Shown here: positions 8,721 to 18,866 of the stretch, piece by piece
Numbering within the stretch: position 1 is the first letter of the stretch
Layout: each line of letters begins with the position of its first letter
NCBI GenBank assembly: GCA_029261995.1
Contig: JAJDAF010000017.1
Span: forward strand, 186,001-250,000
Direction of reading: 5' to 3'
DNA from: Candidatus Zhuqueibacterota bacterium
Lineage (GTDB): Bacteria > Zhuqueibacterota > Zhuqueibacteria > Oceanimicrobiales > Oceanimicrobiaceae
DNA: 64,000 nt
Translations under genes and position numbers: made by a program
Notes under the pieces: model-generated
The model's database searches: none
What the model saw: only the letters and a program-made list of their open reading frames with translations
What the model was told of the DNA's origin: nothing

Positions 8721-11399
8721 ATGCAGCAAGAACTACCCAAGGTTTACAACCCGAAAGATGTAGAAGACCGTCTCTACCAAATGTGGATGGAAAAGGGATA
8801 CTTTACAGCCCATGTCAACGCCGATAGGCAGCCCTACACCATTGTGATTCCACCTCCGAATGTCACGGATGTGCTGCACATGGGGCATGCCTACTGCAAT
8901 ACGCTGCAGGATATTCTGACGCGTTTCCGAAGAATGCAGGAGAAGGAAGCCATGTGGCTGCCAGGCATGGACCATGCCGGTATTGCCACTCAGAATGTCG
9001 TGGAACGCAACCTGCGCAAGGAAGAAGACAAAAGCCGCCACGATCTCGGCAGGGAAAAATTTGTGGAACGCGTCTGGGAGTGGAAGGAGTCGCGCGGCGG
9101 CATGATTATTGAGCAGCTCAAGAAACTCGGCTTTTCGTGCGACTGGAGCCGCGAACGGTTCACCATGGACGAAGGCCTGTCACAGGCCGTCCTCGAAGTC
9201 TTTGTTCGTCTCTTCGAAAAAGGTCTGATTTACAAAGGTAAATACATCATCAACTGGTGCCCTCGCTGCCAGACCGCTCTTTCCGATGAGGAAGTCGACT
9301 TCCAGGACCGCGACGGTAACCTCTGGTACATCAAATACCCAATCAAAGACAGCAGTGAGTTCATTGCGGTTGCGACCACGCGTCCGGAAACCATGCTTGG
9401 CGACGTGGCGGTGGCGGTGCACCCAAAAGACAACCGCTTCAATCATTTGATTGGCAAAACGGCGATTCTACCCGTAGTAGGCCGCGAGCTTCAGATTGTT
9501 GGCGACGAGATGGTAGACCGAGAGTTCGGCACCGGCGCCGTCAAAGTTACGCCTGCTCACGACCCCAATGATTTCCTGGTTGGCCAGCGCCACAACCTTG
9601 AGCCCTTGAATGTCATGAACGGTGATGCTAGCATGAATGAACATGCCGGCCAATTCGCGGGAATGGACCGCCTCAAGGCGCGCAAGCACCTGCTGAAAGA
9701 GCTCAAAAAGGGTGAGTATCTTGACAAGATTGAGGGTCACAAGCATTCCGTGGGCCATTGCTACCGCTGCAAAACCGTAATCGAACCCTATCTTTCCGAG
9801 CAGTGGTTCGTGAAAATGGAGCCTCTGGCCGCTCCCGCGCTGCAGGCTATTAAGGACGGCAAAATCCGACTGCATCCGGCACGCTGGCGAAAGGTCTTCA
9901 TCCATTGGCTCGAGAATATTCGTGATTGGTGCATCAGCAGGCAGATTTGGTGGGGGCACCAGATTCCGATCTACACTTGTTCAAAGTGCGAGCATGTCAC
10001 TGCCGCCGTGGCTGCCCCCACGGCTTGTGAAGAATGTGGCGGCGAGTTGGTTCAGGAAACGGATGTTCTCGACACCTGGTTCTCGTCGCAACTTTGGCCG
10101 TTTGCCACGCTGGGTTGGCCTCAGGAAAGCGAGGATCTCAAATACTTCTACCCGACGGACACGTTGGTCACAGGCCCGGACATTATTTTTTTCTGGGTTT
10201 CACGCATGGTCATGATGGGCCTTGAGTTCATGGGCGAAGTGCCTTTCACGGATGTCTATTTCAACGGTATCATCCGCGATAGTCAGGGTAGAAAGATGAG
10301 CAAATCTCTGGGCAACGGCATCAATCCGCTCGAGATGATTGAAGAATACAGCGCGGATGCCGTGCGTTTCTCATTGCTGGATTTGTCCGCCGAGGGCCAG
10401 GACATCAAGCTGTCGCCGAAAGACTTTGAGATTGGCAGGAATTTTTCCAACAAAGTCTGGAACGCATTCCGCTTCCTCTGGATGAATCTGGAACAAGAGG
10501 ACTTGCAGAACGCAAACCTTGATTATATGAAGGAATCCTGGAAAGCAGGCAATCTCAGTTTGTCTGATAAATGGATTCTGAGCCGCTATCAGAAAGCAAT
10601 TAAGCGGGTTACCCGCAGCCTGGAACAGTTCAAGCTACACGAAACGGCCGTGTTGCTGTATGCATTTTTTTGGAGCGAGTACTGCGACTGGTATCTCGAA
10701 CTCAGTAAACCGAGGCTTGGCAGCGATGTCGTCCACGAGAAGCGTGCAACTCTGGGTGTTGCGACATTTGTCTTCAAGGGTATTTTGCAGTTGTTGCATC
10801 CATTTACTCCGTTTATTACGGAGGAAATCTGGCAGAAGGTTCGCAACGCAAGCGACGCCGACAGCATCATGATTTCACTCTGGCCGGTCGAGTCCCGCAG
10901 CCTGGTTGATGAACAAACGGAAAGCCAAATCAACACGATTCAAGGCTTGATCGGCGCGGTGCGCAACATTCGAGGCGAGATGAACGTTGCGCCGAATAAA
11001 ACAGCGCAACTGGTCATTTGCCAAAATGCCAAGAATGGCATCGACCAGAAGCTTGTTTTGCAGAACAAGTCCTATCTCGAGCAGTTGGCGAAAGTAGATT
11101 CGCTCGAGTTTCGTCCTCAGTCCGAGCGGCCTGCAAAAGCAGCGAGCGCCATTGTCAACCGGACTGAGATTTTCGTGCCGCTTGAGGGGTTGATCGATTT
11201 TGACCTGGAACGCGGCCGGCTCGGTAAAGAGATCAAACGGGTGGAGAAACACCTCGAGGGCCTCAACGCGAAACTCCAGAGCCGCGACTTCATCGGAAAG
11301 GCGCCGGAGGATGTCGTGGAGCGCGAGCGCAAGAAAAAGAACGATTTTGAATCCAATCTAAAGAAGCTCAAGTTAAATCTTGAAAGCTTGGGTAGCTAG
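8721..11399 (+). CDS. valS: Valine--tRNA ligase
   Basis: Cytosolic class I aminoacyl-tRNA synthetase that charges tRNA(Val). The HIGH-type signature is HMGH at residues 53-56 and the KMSKS loop is at 525-529, exact. The segment between them holds the editing (CP1) domain and a CPRC pair. The C-terminal ~70 residues are a Lys/Glu-rich coiled coil typical of ValS (R-L-x-K-E-I...). The 892-residue length is normal. The frame is also open back to a TTG at 8685, but the promoter ends at 8676 and a good Shine-Dalgarno AGGAAGGA lies 12 bases before the ATG at 8721, so I use that start. It appears monocistronic, with its own promoter and a 173-base gap to the next gene. Confidence 0.97.
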   Translation: MQQELPKVYNPKDVEDRLYQMWMEKGYFTAHVNADRQPYTIVIPPPNVTDVLHMGHAYCNTLQDILTRFRRMQEKEAMWLPGMDHAGIATQNVVERNLRKEEDKSRHDLGREKFVERVWEWKESRGGMIIEQLKKLGFSCDWSRERFTMDEGLSQAVLEVFVRLFEKGLIYKGKYIINWCPRCQTALSDEEVDFQDRDGNLWYIKYPIKDSSEFIAVATTRPETMLGDVAVAVHPKDNRFNHLIGKTAILPVVGRELQIVGDEMVDREFGTGAVKVTPAHDPNDFLVGQRHNLEPLNVMNGDASMNEHAGQFAGMDRLKARKHLLKELKKGEYLDKIEGHKHSVGHCYRCKTVIEPYLSEQWFVKMEPLAAPALQAIKDGKIRLHPARWRKVFIHWLENIRDWCISRQIWWGHQIPIYTCSKCEHVTAAVAAPTACEECGGELVQETDVLDTWFSSQLWPFATLGWPQESEDLKYFYPTDTLVTGPDIIFFWVSRMVMMGLEFMGEVPFTDVYFNGIIRDSQGRKMSKSLGNGINPLEMIEEYSADAVRFSLLDLSAEGQDIKLSPKDFEIGRNFSNKVWNAFRFLWMNLEQEDLQNANLDYMKESWKAGNLSLSDKWILSRYQKAIKRVTRSLEQFKLHETAVLLYAFFWSEYCDWYLELSKPRLGSDVVHEKRATLGVATFVFKGILQLLHPFTPFITEEIWQKVRNASDADSIMISLWPVESRSLVDEQTESQINTIQGLIGAVRNIRGEMNVAPNKTAQLVICQNAKNGIDQKLVLQNKSYLEQLAKVDSLEFRPQSERPAKAASAIVNRTEIFVPLEGLIDFDLERGRLGKEIKRVEKHLEGLNAKLQSRDFIGKAPEDVVERERKKKNDFESNLKKLKLNLESLGS

Positions 11400-11572
11400 G
11401 CTTTGTGGAGTCCGCGCTGTGGCAACGGCGCCCACAATGTGCCGCTAGCATCTTGAAGTGGCATTGATTTCAATGGACAGCATTCGGAGATGAGACGTCA
11501 GAGGCTGGCCGGCAGCACGCTGATGTCTGTCGGAAGCTAGGGAGTTGTCTCACTTTATGGAGGGAGTGTCAA

Positions 11573-12940
11573 ATGTTTAGGCAAAGCAAAAGCCTGTTCT
11601 CGCTGCTCCTGGTTGCGGGACTGGCGCCGCAAAGTTTTGGTCAGGCTCACGATGTAGCTGTTACTATTTACAACAGCAATCTTGCTTTGGTGCGCGATGT
11701 GCGGCAGCTTGAACTGCGCAAAGGGCGTTCCGAAATCAAGTTTCAGGATGTTGCCGCCCAGATAGATCCGACCTCTGTTTACTTTTCTTCCCTGACCTCG
11801 GCTGAAGATGTCGCAATCCTCGAACAGAATTTCGAGTACGATTTGGTAAACTCTGCCAAGATCTTGCAGAAGTACGTCGATCAAGAGATTCGGCTCAGCA
11901 CGAAGCAGGGCGGGACCTTCACCGGTACGCTCTTGAGCGGCTCTGGTCAAGATGTCATCTTGCAGGAGTCGGATGGTGGCATCAAGATTGTCTCTCGCAA
12001 CACTGTGGACAATATTGCGTTTCCCAGCTTGCCGCAAGGTTTGATTACACGACCCACCCTGGTCTGGCTTCTCGACAACAAGAAGGCCGGCAAGCATCAG
12101 ACCGAAGTTGGCTATCTGACCGGCGGCATTCAGTGGCACGCTGAATATGTCGGAGTGGTTAACGAAGGCGACACCGAACTGGAATTGGCAGGCTGGGTGT
12201 CGATCGACAACAAATCTGGCGCGACCTACGACAACGCAACTTTGAAACTGGTGGCTGGAGATGTACACCGAGCCCAGCAGAGGCTTCGGAAAACCTATCA
12301 GGCTCGGGTTCAGGCGTTAGAAATGTCTGCAGCTCCGGATGGCTTTCAGGAGAAGGCCTTCTTCGAATACCATCTTTACACCTTGCAACGCCGGGCAACC
12401 GTCGGCAACAATCAAGTGAAGCAGATTTCACTGTTTCCCGCCACCGATGTCAAGGTGGAGAAGAAGTACGCCTACGATGGCGCCAGAGACGCTCGAAAAG
12501 TGCGTGTGAATCTCGAATTCGATAACCGGAAAACGAACGGACTAGGCATGCCTCTGCCGGGTGGCAAGGTCAGGGCCTACAAAAAGGATGATGACGGAGC
12601 GTTGATTTTTCTGGGCGAGGATTTCATCGATCACACGCCCAAAGACGAGACCGTGCGCATCACTATCGGCAACGCTTTCGATGTCGTTGCTGAGCGGACG
12701 CAAAAAAAACGGCAGTCCATCGGCAAGAACACCTGGGAGGAAACCTGGGAAATCAAGCTACGCAACCACAAGAAGGAAGCAGTACGGATTTCGGTTGTGG
12801 AACACCTTGGGTCTGATTGGGAGATCATTCGGAAGTCGCATGATTTCCAGCAAAAGGATGCCAACACGCTCGAGTTTGCAGTGGATGTGCCTAAGGATGG
12901 CGAGACAATTTTGACGTATACTGTGCGCTACAACAGGTAG
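11573..12940 (+). CDS. DUF4139 domain-containing secreted protein
   Basis: 455 residues with an N-terminal signal peptide (hydrophobic run S-L-F-S-L-L-L-V-A-G-L-A-P, cleavage probably after the first ~23 residues, near F-G-Q-A). The mature start reads V-T-I-Y-N-S-N-L-A-L-V-R-D-V-R, a hallmark of the DUF4139 family: envelope beta-rich proteins of unknown biochemical function. The rest is predicted beta-rich (W-H-A-E-Y-V-G-V-V-N, V-R-V-N-L-E-F-D-N-R) and ends in a domain resembling the family's C-terminal beta sandwich (N-H-K-K-E-A-V-R-I-S-V-V-E-H-L). Start chosen by GGAGGGAG upstream and the signal peptide. Only 16 bases separate it from recG, so the two are probably co-transcribed despite unrelated roles. 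No enzyme function can be assigned. Confidence 0.8.
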   Translation: MFRQSKSLFSLLLVAGLAPQSFGQAHDVAVTIYNSNLALVRDVRQLELRKGRSEIKFQDVAAQIDPTSVYFSSLTSAEDVAILEQNFEYDLVNSAKILQKYVDQEIRLSTKQGGTFTGTLLSGSGQDVILQESDGGIKIVSRNTVDNIAFPSLPQGLITRPTLVWLLDNKKAGKHQTEVGYLTGGIQWHAEYVGVVNEGDTELELAGWVSIDNKSGATYDNATLKLVAGDVHRAQQRLRKTYQARVQALEMSAAPDGFQEKAFFEYHLYTLQRRATVGNNQVKQISLFPATDVKVEKKYAYDGARDARKVRVNLEFDNRKTNGLGMPLPGGKVRAYKKDDDGALIFLGEDFIDHTPKDETVRITIGNAFDVVAERTQKKRQSIGKNTWEETWEIKLRNHKKEAVRISVVEHLGSDWEIIRKSHDFQQKDANTLEFAVDVPKDGETILTYTVRYNR

Positions 12941-12956
12941 CGCCAGGCATTGCACT

Positions 12957-15059
12957 GTGACCGGTTCTCAGCTAAAATCTCTGGCCACATCTGTTCAATT
13001 TGTCAAGGGGGTCGGCGAAAAGCGTACCGGGTGCCTGAAAGAAATAGGAGTAGAGACGGTTCATGACCTGTTCTACTACTTCCCACGACGCTACCTCGAC
13101 CGAAGTCACATCCCCGCAATTCGTGACTTGCGCGAGAATACTACCGCGACGGTGGTTGGCAAAGTGCAGTTTTGCGGCATCAAGCAGGGAAAGCGCAAAC
13201 GCTTTGAACTCGTGCTTTTCGATGGAACAGGATATTTGAACTGTATCTGGTTCCATCGTGTTCATTTTTGGCAAAAGCTCTTTGAAAAAGGTGAGACTCT
13301 TGCGGTAAACGGCAAAGTTGGGTATTTTCGGGAGTTCCAGATGGTCCACCCTGACTTTGACCGCCTGAGTGACGCGGGAGACGATGATTTCCTGAATACG
13401 GGACGGATTATCCCGCTGTATCCATCGACCGAGGCGCTAGGGAAAGCCGGACTTGACAGCCGGGGCTTCCGGCGTATCATGCGGACTGCACTGCAGGCCT
13501 ACGCCGGAGAGATAGATGAGACACTGCCGGCGGTCGTCAAAAAACGCCAACAGTTGATTGGTTTGCAGACGGCCATTCAGCACGTTCATTTCCCGGCCAG
13601 CAAAGACATGCTCCGCGACGCCCGACGCCGGTTGAAGTTTGATGAACTTTTCTACCTGGAATTGATGCTGGCCTTCCGCAAGCGAAACGTTGAAACTCGC
13701 GGCAAAGGCATTGAGTTTATAAAGGTTGGCGACCGCACGCGCCAACTCATCGCTGAATTGCCATATGAATTGACCGATGCGCAGAAACGGGTTATTCGCG
13801 AGATTCGTGATGACATGAGGCGTGACGCTCCGATGAACCGGCTCGTGCAGGGCGACGTTGGTTCCGGCAAAACCGTGGTGGCGCTGGTCAGCATGATGAT
13901 GGCGCTCGAGAACGGCTATCAGACCGCTCTAATGGCGCCAACCGAGATACTGGCGGAACAACACTATCTGACTATTCACGAGTTATTGGAGTCCATCGGC
14001 GTGCACGTGGCGTTGCTGGTGGGAGGGCAGCCCGCTGGTGAGCGGCTGGAGATTCTTGCGGAAATCAAATCAGGCAAAGCGGCCATCGTGGTTGGAACGC
14101 ATGCTTTGATTCAGCAGGCGGTCGAGTATCAGAAGCTGGGATTGGTGATTATCGACGAACAGCACCGCTTTGGCGTCCTGCAACGGGCAAATCTGATCGA
14201 CAAAGGCGCCACGCCAGATGTTCTGGTCATGACTGCGACCCCGATTCCGCGGACACTTTCTCTGACCCTCTACGGCGACTTGAATGTGTCAACCATTGAT
14301 GAGTTGCCGCCCGGTCGCAAGCCGGTTACGACCCATTGGCGCGGTGATAAGAAGCGGAATGAAATCTACCGATTCGTTCGCGACCAACTCGGGAGCGGGG
14401 ATCAGGCCTACATCGTCTTCCCGTTGATTGAAGAGTCCGAGAAGATAGACTTGCAAGCCGCGATAGAAAACTACGAGACCATGAAGTCTGGTATCTTCGC
14501 GGACTTTCGGGTCGGCTTGCTCCATGGCCGTATGAAGAGCGCGGACAAGGAAGAAATGATGCGTCGCTTCAAGGCGGCGGAGATTGATGTTTTGGTGAGC
14601 ACGACGGTCATCGAAGTCGGTGTTGATGTACCGAATGCCACGATCATGGTTATTGAGAACGCGGAGCGTTTCGGGTTGCCGCAGTTGCACCAGCTCCGGG
14701 GGCGTGTTGGCCGTGGAACCAAGGAATCCTACTGCTTCCTGATTGCCAGGTATCCAATTTCGGATGATGCCAAAAAGCGCCTCACCGCGCTGTCAGAGAC
14801 AAATGACGGCTTCAAAATTGCAGAAGTAGACCTGGAAATCCGGGGGCCGGGCGAGTTTTTTGGCACTCGCCAAAGTGGTATGCCTGAGTTGAGAATTGCA
14901 GACATTGTAAAAGACACAGAACTGCTCATTCAGGCACGAGACGAGGCGTTTGAGCTTGCGGCGAACAAAGCTCCAATGCAGACCCTGAACAAGTTGCCGG
15001 GTCGAGCGCATTTCTTCAAGAAGTACCTGGAAAAATTTGAATTAGCCAGCGTCGGATAG
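12957..15059 (+). CDS. recG: ATP-dependent DNA helicase RecG
   Basis: A branch-migration helicase that rewinds stalled forks and processes Holliday junctions. The N-terminal region shows the RecG wedge/OB domain (F-V-K-G-V-G-E-K, then V-V-G-K-V-Q-F...Y-L-N-C-I-W-F). The helicase core has Walker A GDVGSGKT at 299-306, a DEQH box at 400-403, M-T-A-T-P-I-P-R-T-L (motif III) and the motif VI arginine finger Q-L-R-G-R-V-G-R-G. The C-terminal TRG-like segment G-P-G-E-F-F-G-T-R-Q-S-G is present. 700 residues is normal. The start codon is GTG at 12957 with no strong Shine-Dalgarno; the reading M-T-G-S-Q-L-K-S-L-A precedes the conserved V-K-G-V-G, so it is the likely start. Confidence 0.97.
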   Translation: MTGSQLKSLATSVQFVKGVGEKRTGCLKEIGVETVHDLFYYFPRRYLDRSHIPAIRDLRENTTATVVGKVQFCGIKQGKRKRFELVLFDGTGYLNCIWFHRVHFWQKLFEKGETLAVNGKVGYFREFQMVHPDFDRLSDAGDDDFLNTGRIIPLYPSTEALGKAGLDSRGFRRIMRTALQAYAGEIDETLPAVVKKRQQLIGLQTAIQHVHFPASKDMLRDARRRLKFDELFYLELMLAFRKRNVETRGKGIEFIKVGDRTRQLIAELPYELTDAQKRVIREIRDDMRRDAPMNRLVQGDVGSGKTVVALVSMMMALENGYQTALMAPTEILAEQHYLTIHELLESIGVHVALLVGGQPAGERLEILAEIKSGKAAIVVGTHALIQQAVEYQKLGLVIIDEQHRFGVLQRANLIDKGATPDVLVMTATPIPRTLSLTLYGDLNVSTIDELPPGRKPVTTHWRGDKKRNEIYRFVRDQLGSGDQAYIVFPLIEESEKIDLQAAIENYETMKSGIFADFRVGLLHGRMKSADKEEMMRRFKAAEIDVLVSTTVIEVGVDVPNATIMVIENAERFGLPQLHQLRGRVGRGTKESYCFLIARYPISDDAKKRLTALSETNDGFKIAEVDLEIRGPGEFFGTRQSGMPELRIADIVKDTELLIQARDEAFELAANKAPMQTLNKLPGRAHFFKKYLEKFELASVG

Positions 15060-15104
15060 GAGAACCTTCGACACAAATCGATCAGTCTGGAGGAAGGACA
15101 TTTT

Positions 15105-17780
15105 ATGGAACACAGGAAATTGAATCGAATCATAGCGGCGATTGTATTTGCGATCTCGTTTGTGGTCTATTGTGCCACGGTCGCGCCAACAACGTCCTAC
15201 TGGGATTGTGGCGAGTTTATCGCCTGTTCTTACATCATGGGAGTCCCGCACCCACCTGGTGCGCCGCTGTTTATCCTGGTCGGACGGCTGTTTTCCATGG
15301 TGCCGTTTGTTGAGGACATCGGCCTGCGTGTCAACATGATCTCCGTGATTGTCAGCGCACTCACCGTCATGTTCACCTATCTCATCGGCGTGCGGCTCAT
15401 CCGGGCTTGGCGCGGCATCCCCGAAAGTTCTGAAGAGAAGTTGATCGCGTACTCAGGCGCAGTGGTCGGCGCTCTGGGCTTCGCGTTTACGGAGTCTTTC
15501 TGGTTCAATGCGGTCGAAGCTGAAGTCTACGCCGTTTCCATGTTTTTTACCGCCATCGTGGTCTGGCTCATGCTTGTCTGGGTTGAAAAATCAGACGAGC
15601 CTGCCGGGGACAAGATTCTCCTGCTTATTATGTACTTGATCGGACTCGCAATCGGCGTGCATTTGCTTAATGTGCTTGCCCTGTTCTCATTGGCCATGAT
15701 TTACTATTTCAACCGCCAGCAGCTTACACTCAACGCATTGTTGGGGGTCGGCGCGGGAGCGGTTGCCACCTTTCTGGTGATTTATCCCGGCATTGTTCAA
15801 GGTGTGCCGTGGATAATCAAGGAATTCTCCTTCACCTTTCTTGGGCTGGTGGTCATCGCGTTGATTTCGGGCGCCGTCTACGCTCTGAAGAACAACAAAC
15901 GCGTCGCCAGCCTGGTGCTGCTCAGTGGGACATTGCTGCTGGTCGGGTATTCATCTTACACGGCGCTTTATATTCGCTCCGGAATGAAACCGGTCATCAA
16001 CGAAAATCATCCGGACACGCCAGAGAAATTCGTGAGCTATCTCAACCGCGAACAATACGGCGACATCCCGCTGACAACCCGGCGGGCGCCGACCTGGGAG
16101 TACCAAATCAAGAAAATGTACATTCGTTATTTCGGCTGGCAGTTCATGGGGCAAGGCAACACACTTGGCCCGGACGGCTATATCGTTGAAACCGTCTCTG
16201 GCAGAGGGCTCATGTTTCTGCCGTTTATCGTCGGGATGATTGGGATGATATATCATTTCAGGAACGATTGGAAGGGGGCGTCGGTCATTGGCCTGCTCTT
16301 TGTCATGACCGGTGTGGCGATTGTCATCTATTTGAATCAGGAGGACCCGCAACCGCGGGAACGAGACTATTCTTACGTCGGGTCATTTTTTGCCTTTTCG
16401 CTCTGGATAGGGCTCGGCGCCAGTGCCTTGATTGAAGCGGTGCTTCGTAATATCCGGAAAAGTGCCGTGCTGAGAAAGGCCGCAATTGGCATGACTCTGC
16501 TGGCGCTGTTTTTCGCGGTGCCGTACAACCTGTTGAGCAACAACTACGAGTCCCACGACCGCTCCGGAAATTACGTCGCGTTTGACTACTCGCTCAACAT
16601 CCTGGAAAGCTGCGAGCCCAATGCCATCCTGTTCACTAACGGCGACAACGATACTTTCCCGCTCTGGTTCTTGCAGTACGTCTACGGCTACCGCACAGAC
16701 ATCCGCATCGTCAACCTGAGCTTGCTGAACACGGATTGGTACATCAAGCAATTGCGTGACGAAGAGCCAAAAACGCCAATCACGCTCTCCGACGCAAGAG
16801 TCGATAAGCTGCAGGCCCGCCTGTGGGAGAAGCAACGGACCATTTCCATCCCGGTCGAGCGCGACATCATCACCGCCGAGCTCGCCAAGCAGGCAGGCAA
16901 TTCAGGTTTACAGCCTGAGGACATCGCCGAGAAGCCGGTCTTTCAGTTCAAAATGAGCCACTCAAAAAAAATTTCAGGTCACCCGGTTGTGCTCGTGCAG
17001 GATTTGATGGTGATGCATATTCTGGACGCGAATCGGTTTCGCCGGCCGGTTTACTTTGCAGTCACTGTTGCCGGTTCAAACATGCTAGGACTCGGAGGTC
17101 GAAATGGCAATCCGAATTATTTGAGAATGGATGGCCTGGCGTTTCGCATCATGCCGTACGCCGGCCCGGCTGATTTCCTCTCGCACAAGAGAATCGAGAC
17201 CAACTTATTCGAAAAATTCCAGTATCGGAATCTCGGTAATCCCGATGTGTTCCTGAATCGCAATATCAAGGGTTTACTGCAGAACTATCGGTCGGCGTTC
17301 GTTCGCTTGGCCAGCTATTACCAGGGCCAAAAAGAGTCGGAAAAGGCTGTGGCCGTGCTCGACAAAATGGAATCGGTGATGCCGGAGAAAGTGATTCCCT
17401 TGCGCGACTACCGGCTTTCGCTAAACTTTGGCCGCCTGTATTCGGACGCCGGTCGCCCTGAAGAGCTTGATCGCAGGCTGGATGCTGCTCTGGTTGATTA
17501 TCCGCTTCGGCCGGCAGACAAGATGTTTATCGCCCAGTCTTATTCTTATGAGTTGAAGAATGACGACAAGGCCGAGAAAATCACACGCACCATTGTTGAT
17601 GAGCATCCGGATTTCATGCAGGCTTATGCCTGGCTTGTCGGCCAGTACACCAAAAATAAGCAATATGACAAAGGAGTGGAAATCCTGGAAAAGTGGCTGG
17701 TGCAGCGTCCCGGCGACAAGAATGCGGAGACGCAGATGGCGTCTCTGAAACGACTTGCTGCCGCCGATACAACGAATTAG
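15105..17780 (+). CDS. DUF2723 multi-pass membrane glycosyltransferase with C-terminal TPR-like region
   Basis: 891 residues. The first TM helix is followed by the DUF2723 signature (W-D-C-G-E-F-I-A...V-P-H-P-P-G-A-P-L-F, residues ~27-50). This family belongs to the GT-C superfamily, related to protein O-mannosyltransferases. About ten further hydrophobic helices fill residues 10-460. A large soluble, presumably periplasmic part follows, ending in helical TPR-like repeats (R-L-A-S-Y-Y-Q-G-Q-K-E-S-E-K-A-V-A-V-L-D, about 720-885). GGAGGAAGG precedes the ATG. It is first in a tight run containing two GT2 enzymes and a polyprenol-phosphate mannose synthase, which would supply the lipid-linked sugar donor such GT-C enzymes use. 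Inferred role: glycosylation of exported proteins. Acceptor unknown. Confidence 0.85.
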   Translation: MEHRKLNRIIAAIVFAISFVVYCATVAPTTSYWDCGEFIACSYIMGVPHPPGAPLFILVGRLFSMVPFVEDIGLRVNMISVIVSALTVMFTYLIGVRLIRAWRGIPESSEEKLIAYSGAVVGALGFAFTESFWFNAVEAEVYAVSMFFTAIVVWLMLVWVEKSDEPAGDKILLLIMYLIGLAIGVHLLNVLALFSLAMIYYFNRQQLTLNALLGVGAGAVATFLVIYPGIVQGVPWIIKEFSFTFLGLVVIALISGAVYALKNNKRVASLVLLSGTLLLVGYSSYTALYIRSGMKPVINENHPDTPEKFVSYLNREQYGDIPLTTRRAPTWEYQIKKMYIRYFGWQFMGQGNTLGPDGYIVETVSGRGLMFLPFIVGMIGMIYHFRNDWKGASVIGLLFVMTGVAIVIYLNQEDPQPRERDYSYVGSFFAFSLWIGLGASALIEAVLRNIRKSAVLRKAAIGMTLLALFFAVPYNLLSNNYESHDRSGNYVAFDYSLNILESCEPNAILFTNGDNDTFPLWFLQYVYGYRTDIRIVNLSLLNTDWYIKQLRDEEPKTPITLSDARVDKLQARLWEKQRTISIPVERDIITAELAKQAGNSGLQPEDIAEKPVFQFKMSHSKKISGHPVVLVQDLMVMHILDANRFRRPVYFAVTVAGSNMLGLGGRNGNPNYLRMDGLAFRIMPYAGPADFLSHKRIETNLFEKFQYRNLGNPDVFLNRNIKGLLQNYRSAFVRLASYYQGQKESEKAVAVLDKMESVMPEKVIPLRDYRLSLNFGRLYSDAGRPEELDRRLDAALVDYPLRPADKMFIAQSYSYELKNDDKAEKITRTIVDEHPDFMQAYAWLVGQYTKNKQYDKGVEILEKWLVQRPGDKNAETQMASLKRLAAADTTN

Positions 17781-17813
17781 CAGCGTGCGGACCGCTGTCG
17801 TGATGTCGGAACA

Positions 17814-18866
17814 ATGAGTCTATCGATGAACCCACAGCCCGTGGTTTCCATCGTTGTGCCACACTACAATGGCAAAGACATGTTGTATGTGTGCCTCGCG
17901 GCTCTGGAGGAAACCGAGTATGAGCCTCGGCAAGTCATCGTTGTCGATAATGCTTCAACAGATGGCAGCACGGACTCACTCAAGCAGGATTTTCCGTGGG
18001 TGGAATTAAAAAGAAGCCCGCAAAATCTTGGATATGCCGGCGGCTGCAATTTTGGCTTGACGGCAGCCAAAGGTAAGTACGTGCTCTTTCTCAATAACGA
18101 CACGGAATTTGAGCCCGATTGGCTTGGCCGCCTGATCGCTTGCTGCGAGTCAGACAGCCAGATAGCTGCCTGCCAGCCAAAATTGCGGGCTCTGGCCGAG
18201 CCGGAAAAATTCGACTACTCCGGTGCAGCCGGCGGCCTGATAGATCGCTTCGGGTTTCCCTTTGCGCGTGGCCGCCTGTTCTTCACCCTGGAAACGGATG
18301 CCGGGCAATATGACAAAGGGCTGGACATTTTTTGGGCCTCCGGCACCGCGATGCTGGTTCGCAGACAGGCACTCGAAGAAGTCGGACCATTTGACGCGGA
18401 TTTCTTTGCGCACATGGAAGAGATTGACCTGGCATGGCGACTGCAGCTCGCCGGCTACAGAATCGCCGCTGTCCCGCAGTCGGTCGTCATGCATAACTCA
18501 GGCTCAACACTACCGGCGGACTCGTACAAAAAGATGTACCTGAACCATCGCAACTGCCTGATCATGCTGGCTAAAAATTATGAGGCCCGGACGCTTTTGT
18601 GGATTCTTCCGTTACGGATAATGCTTGAGTTGGCCGCGGCCGGCTACTCGCTGGTACAGTTGGATGTTCGGCGCGTGGCGGCTGTCTTTGCTGCATTTTT
18701 GGGATTTTTGCGCCGGCTCGGCGCCACGTTGCGAAAGCGCAGAGTCGTGCAGGAGCGGAGGAAGGTCGGGGATGCAGTCATTTTTAAGAATATGTACCGG
18801 GGCAGTGTTGTCTGGGATTATTTCGTGCGCCAGGTCAGGACGGTAAGAGAGCTGGGGATTGAGTAG
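17814..18866 (+). CDS. Glycosyltransferase family 2 protein
   Basis: An inverting GT-A fold transferase. The N-terminus has V-S-I-V-V-P-H-Y-N-G, then V-I-V-V-D-N-A-S-T-D-G-S (nucleotide binding) and the metal-binding F-L-N-N-D-T-E-F (DxD-like) near residue 85-92. W-A-S-G-T-A-M-L-V-R and the downstream E-E-I-D-L-A-W-R resemble rhamnosyl- and related GT2 enzymes. A hydrophobic segment near residues 258-300 may associate with the membrane. A second in-frame ATG lies at 17826; the first is used here. 33 bases after the DUF2723 gene, and overlapped by the following methyltransferase. Donor and acceptor sugars cannot be told. Confidence 0.85.
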   Translation: MSLSMNPQPVVSIVVPHYNGKDMLYVCLAALEETEYEPRQVIVVDNASTDGSTDSLKQDFPWVELKRSPQNLGYAGGCNFGLTAAKGKYVLFLNNDTEFEPDWLGRLIACCESDSQIAACQPKLRALAEPEKFDYSGAAGGLIDRFGFPFARGRLFFTLETDAGQYDKGLDIFWASGTAMLVRRQALEEVGPFDADFFAHMEEIDLAWRLQLAGYRIAAVPQSVVMHNSGSTLPADSYKKMYLNHRNCLIMLAKNYEARTLLWILPLRIMLELAAAGYSLVQLDVRRVAAVFAAFLGFLRRLGATLRKRRVVQERRKVGDAVIFKNMYRGSVVWDYFVRQVRTVRELGIE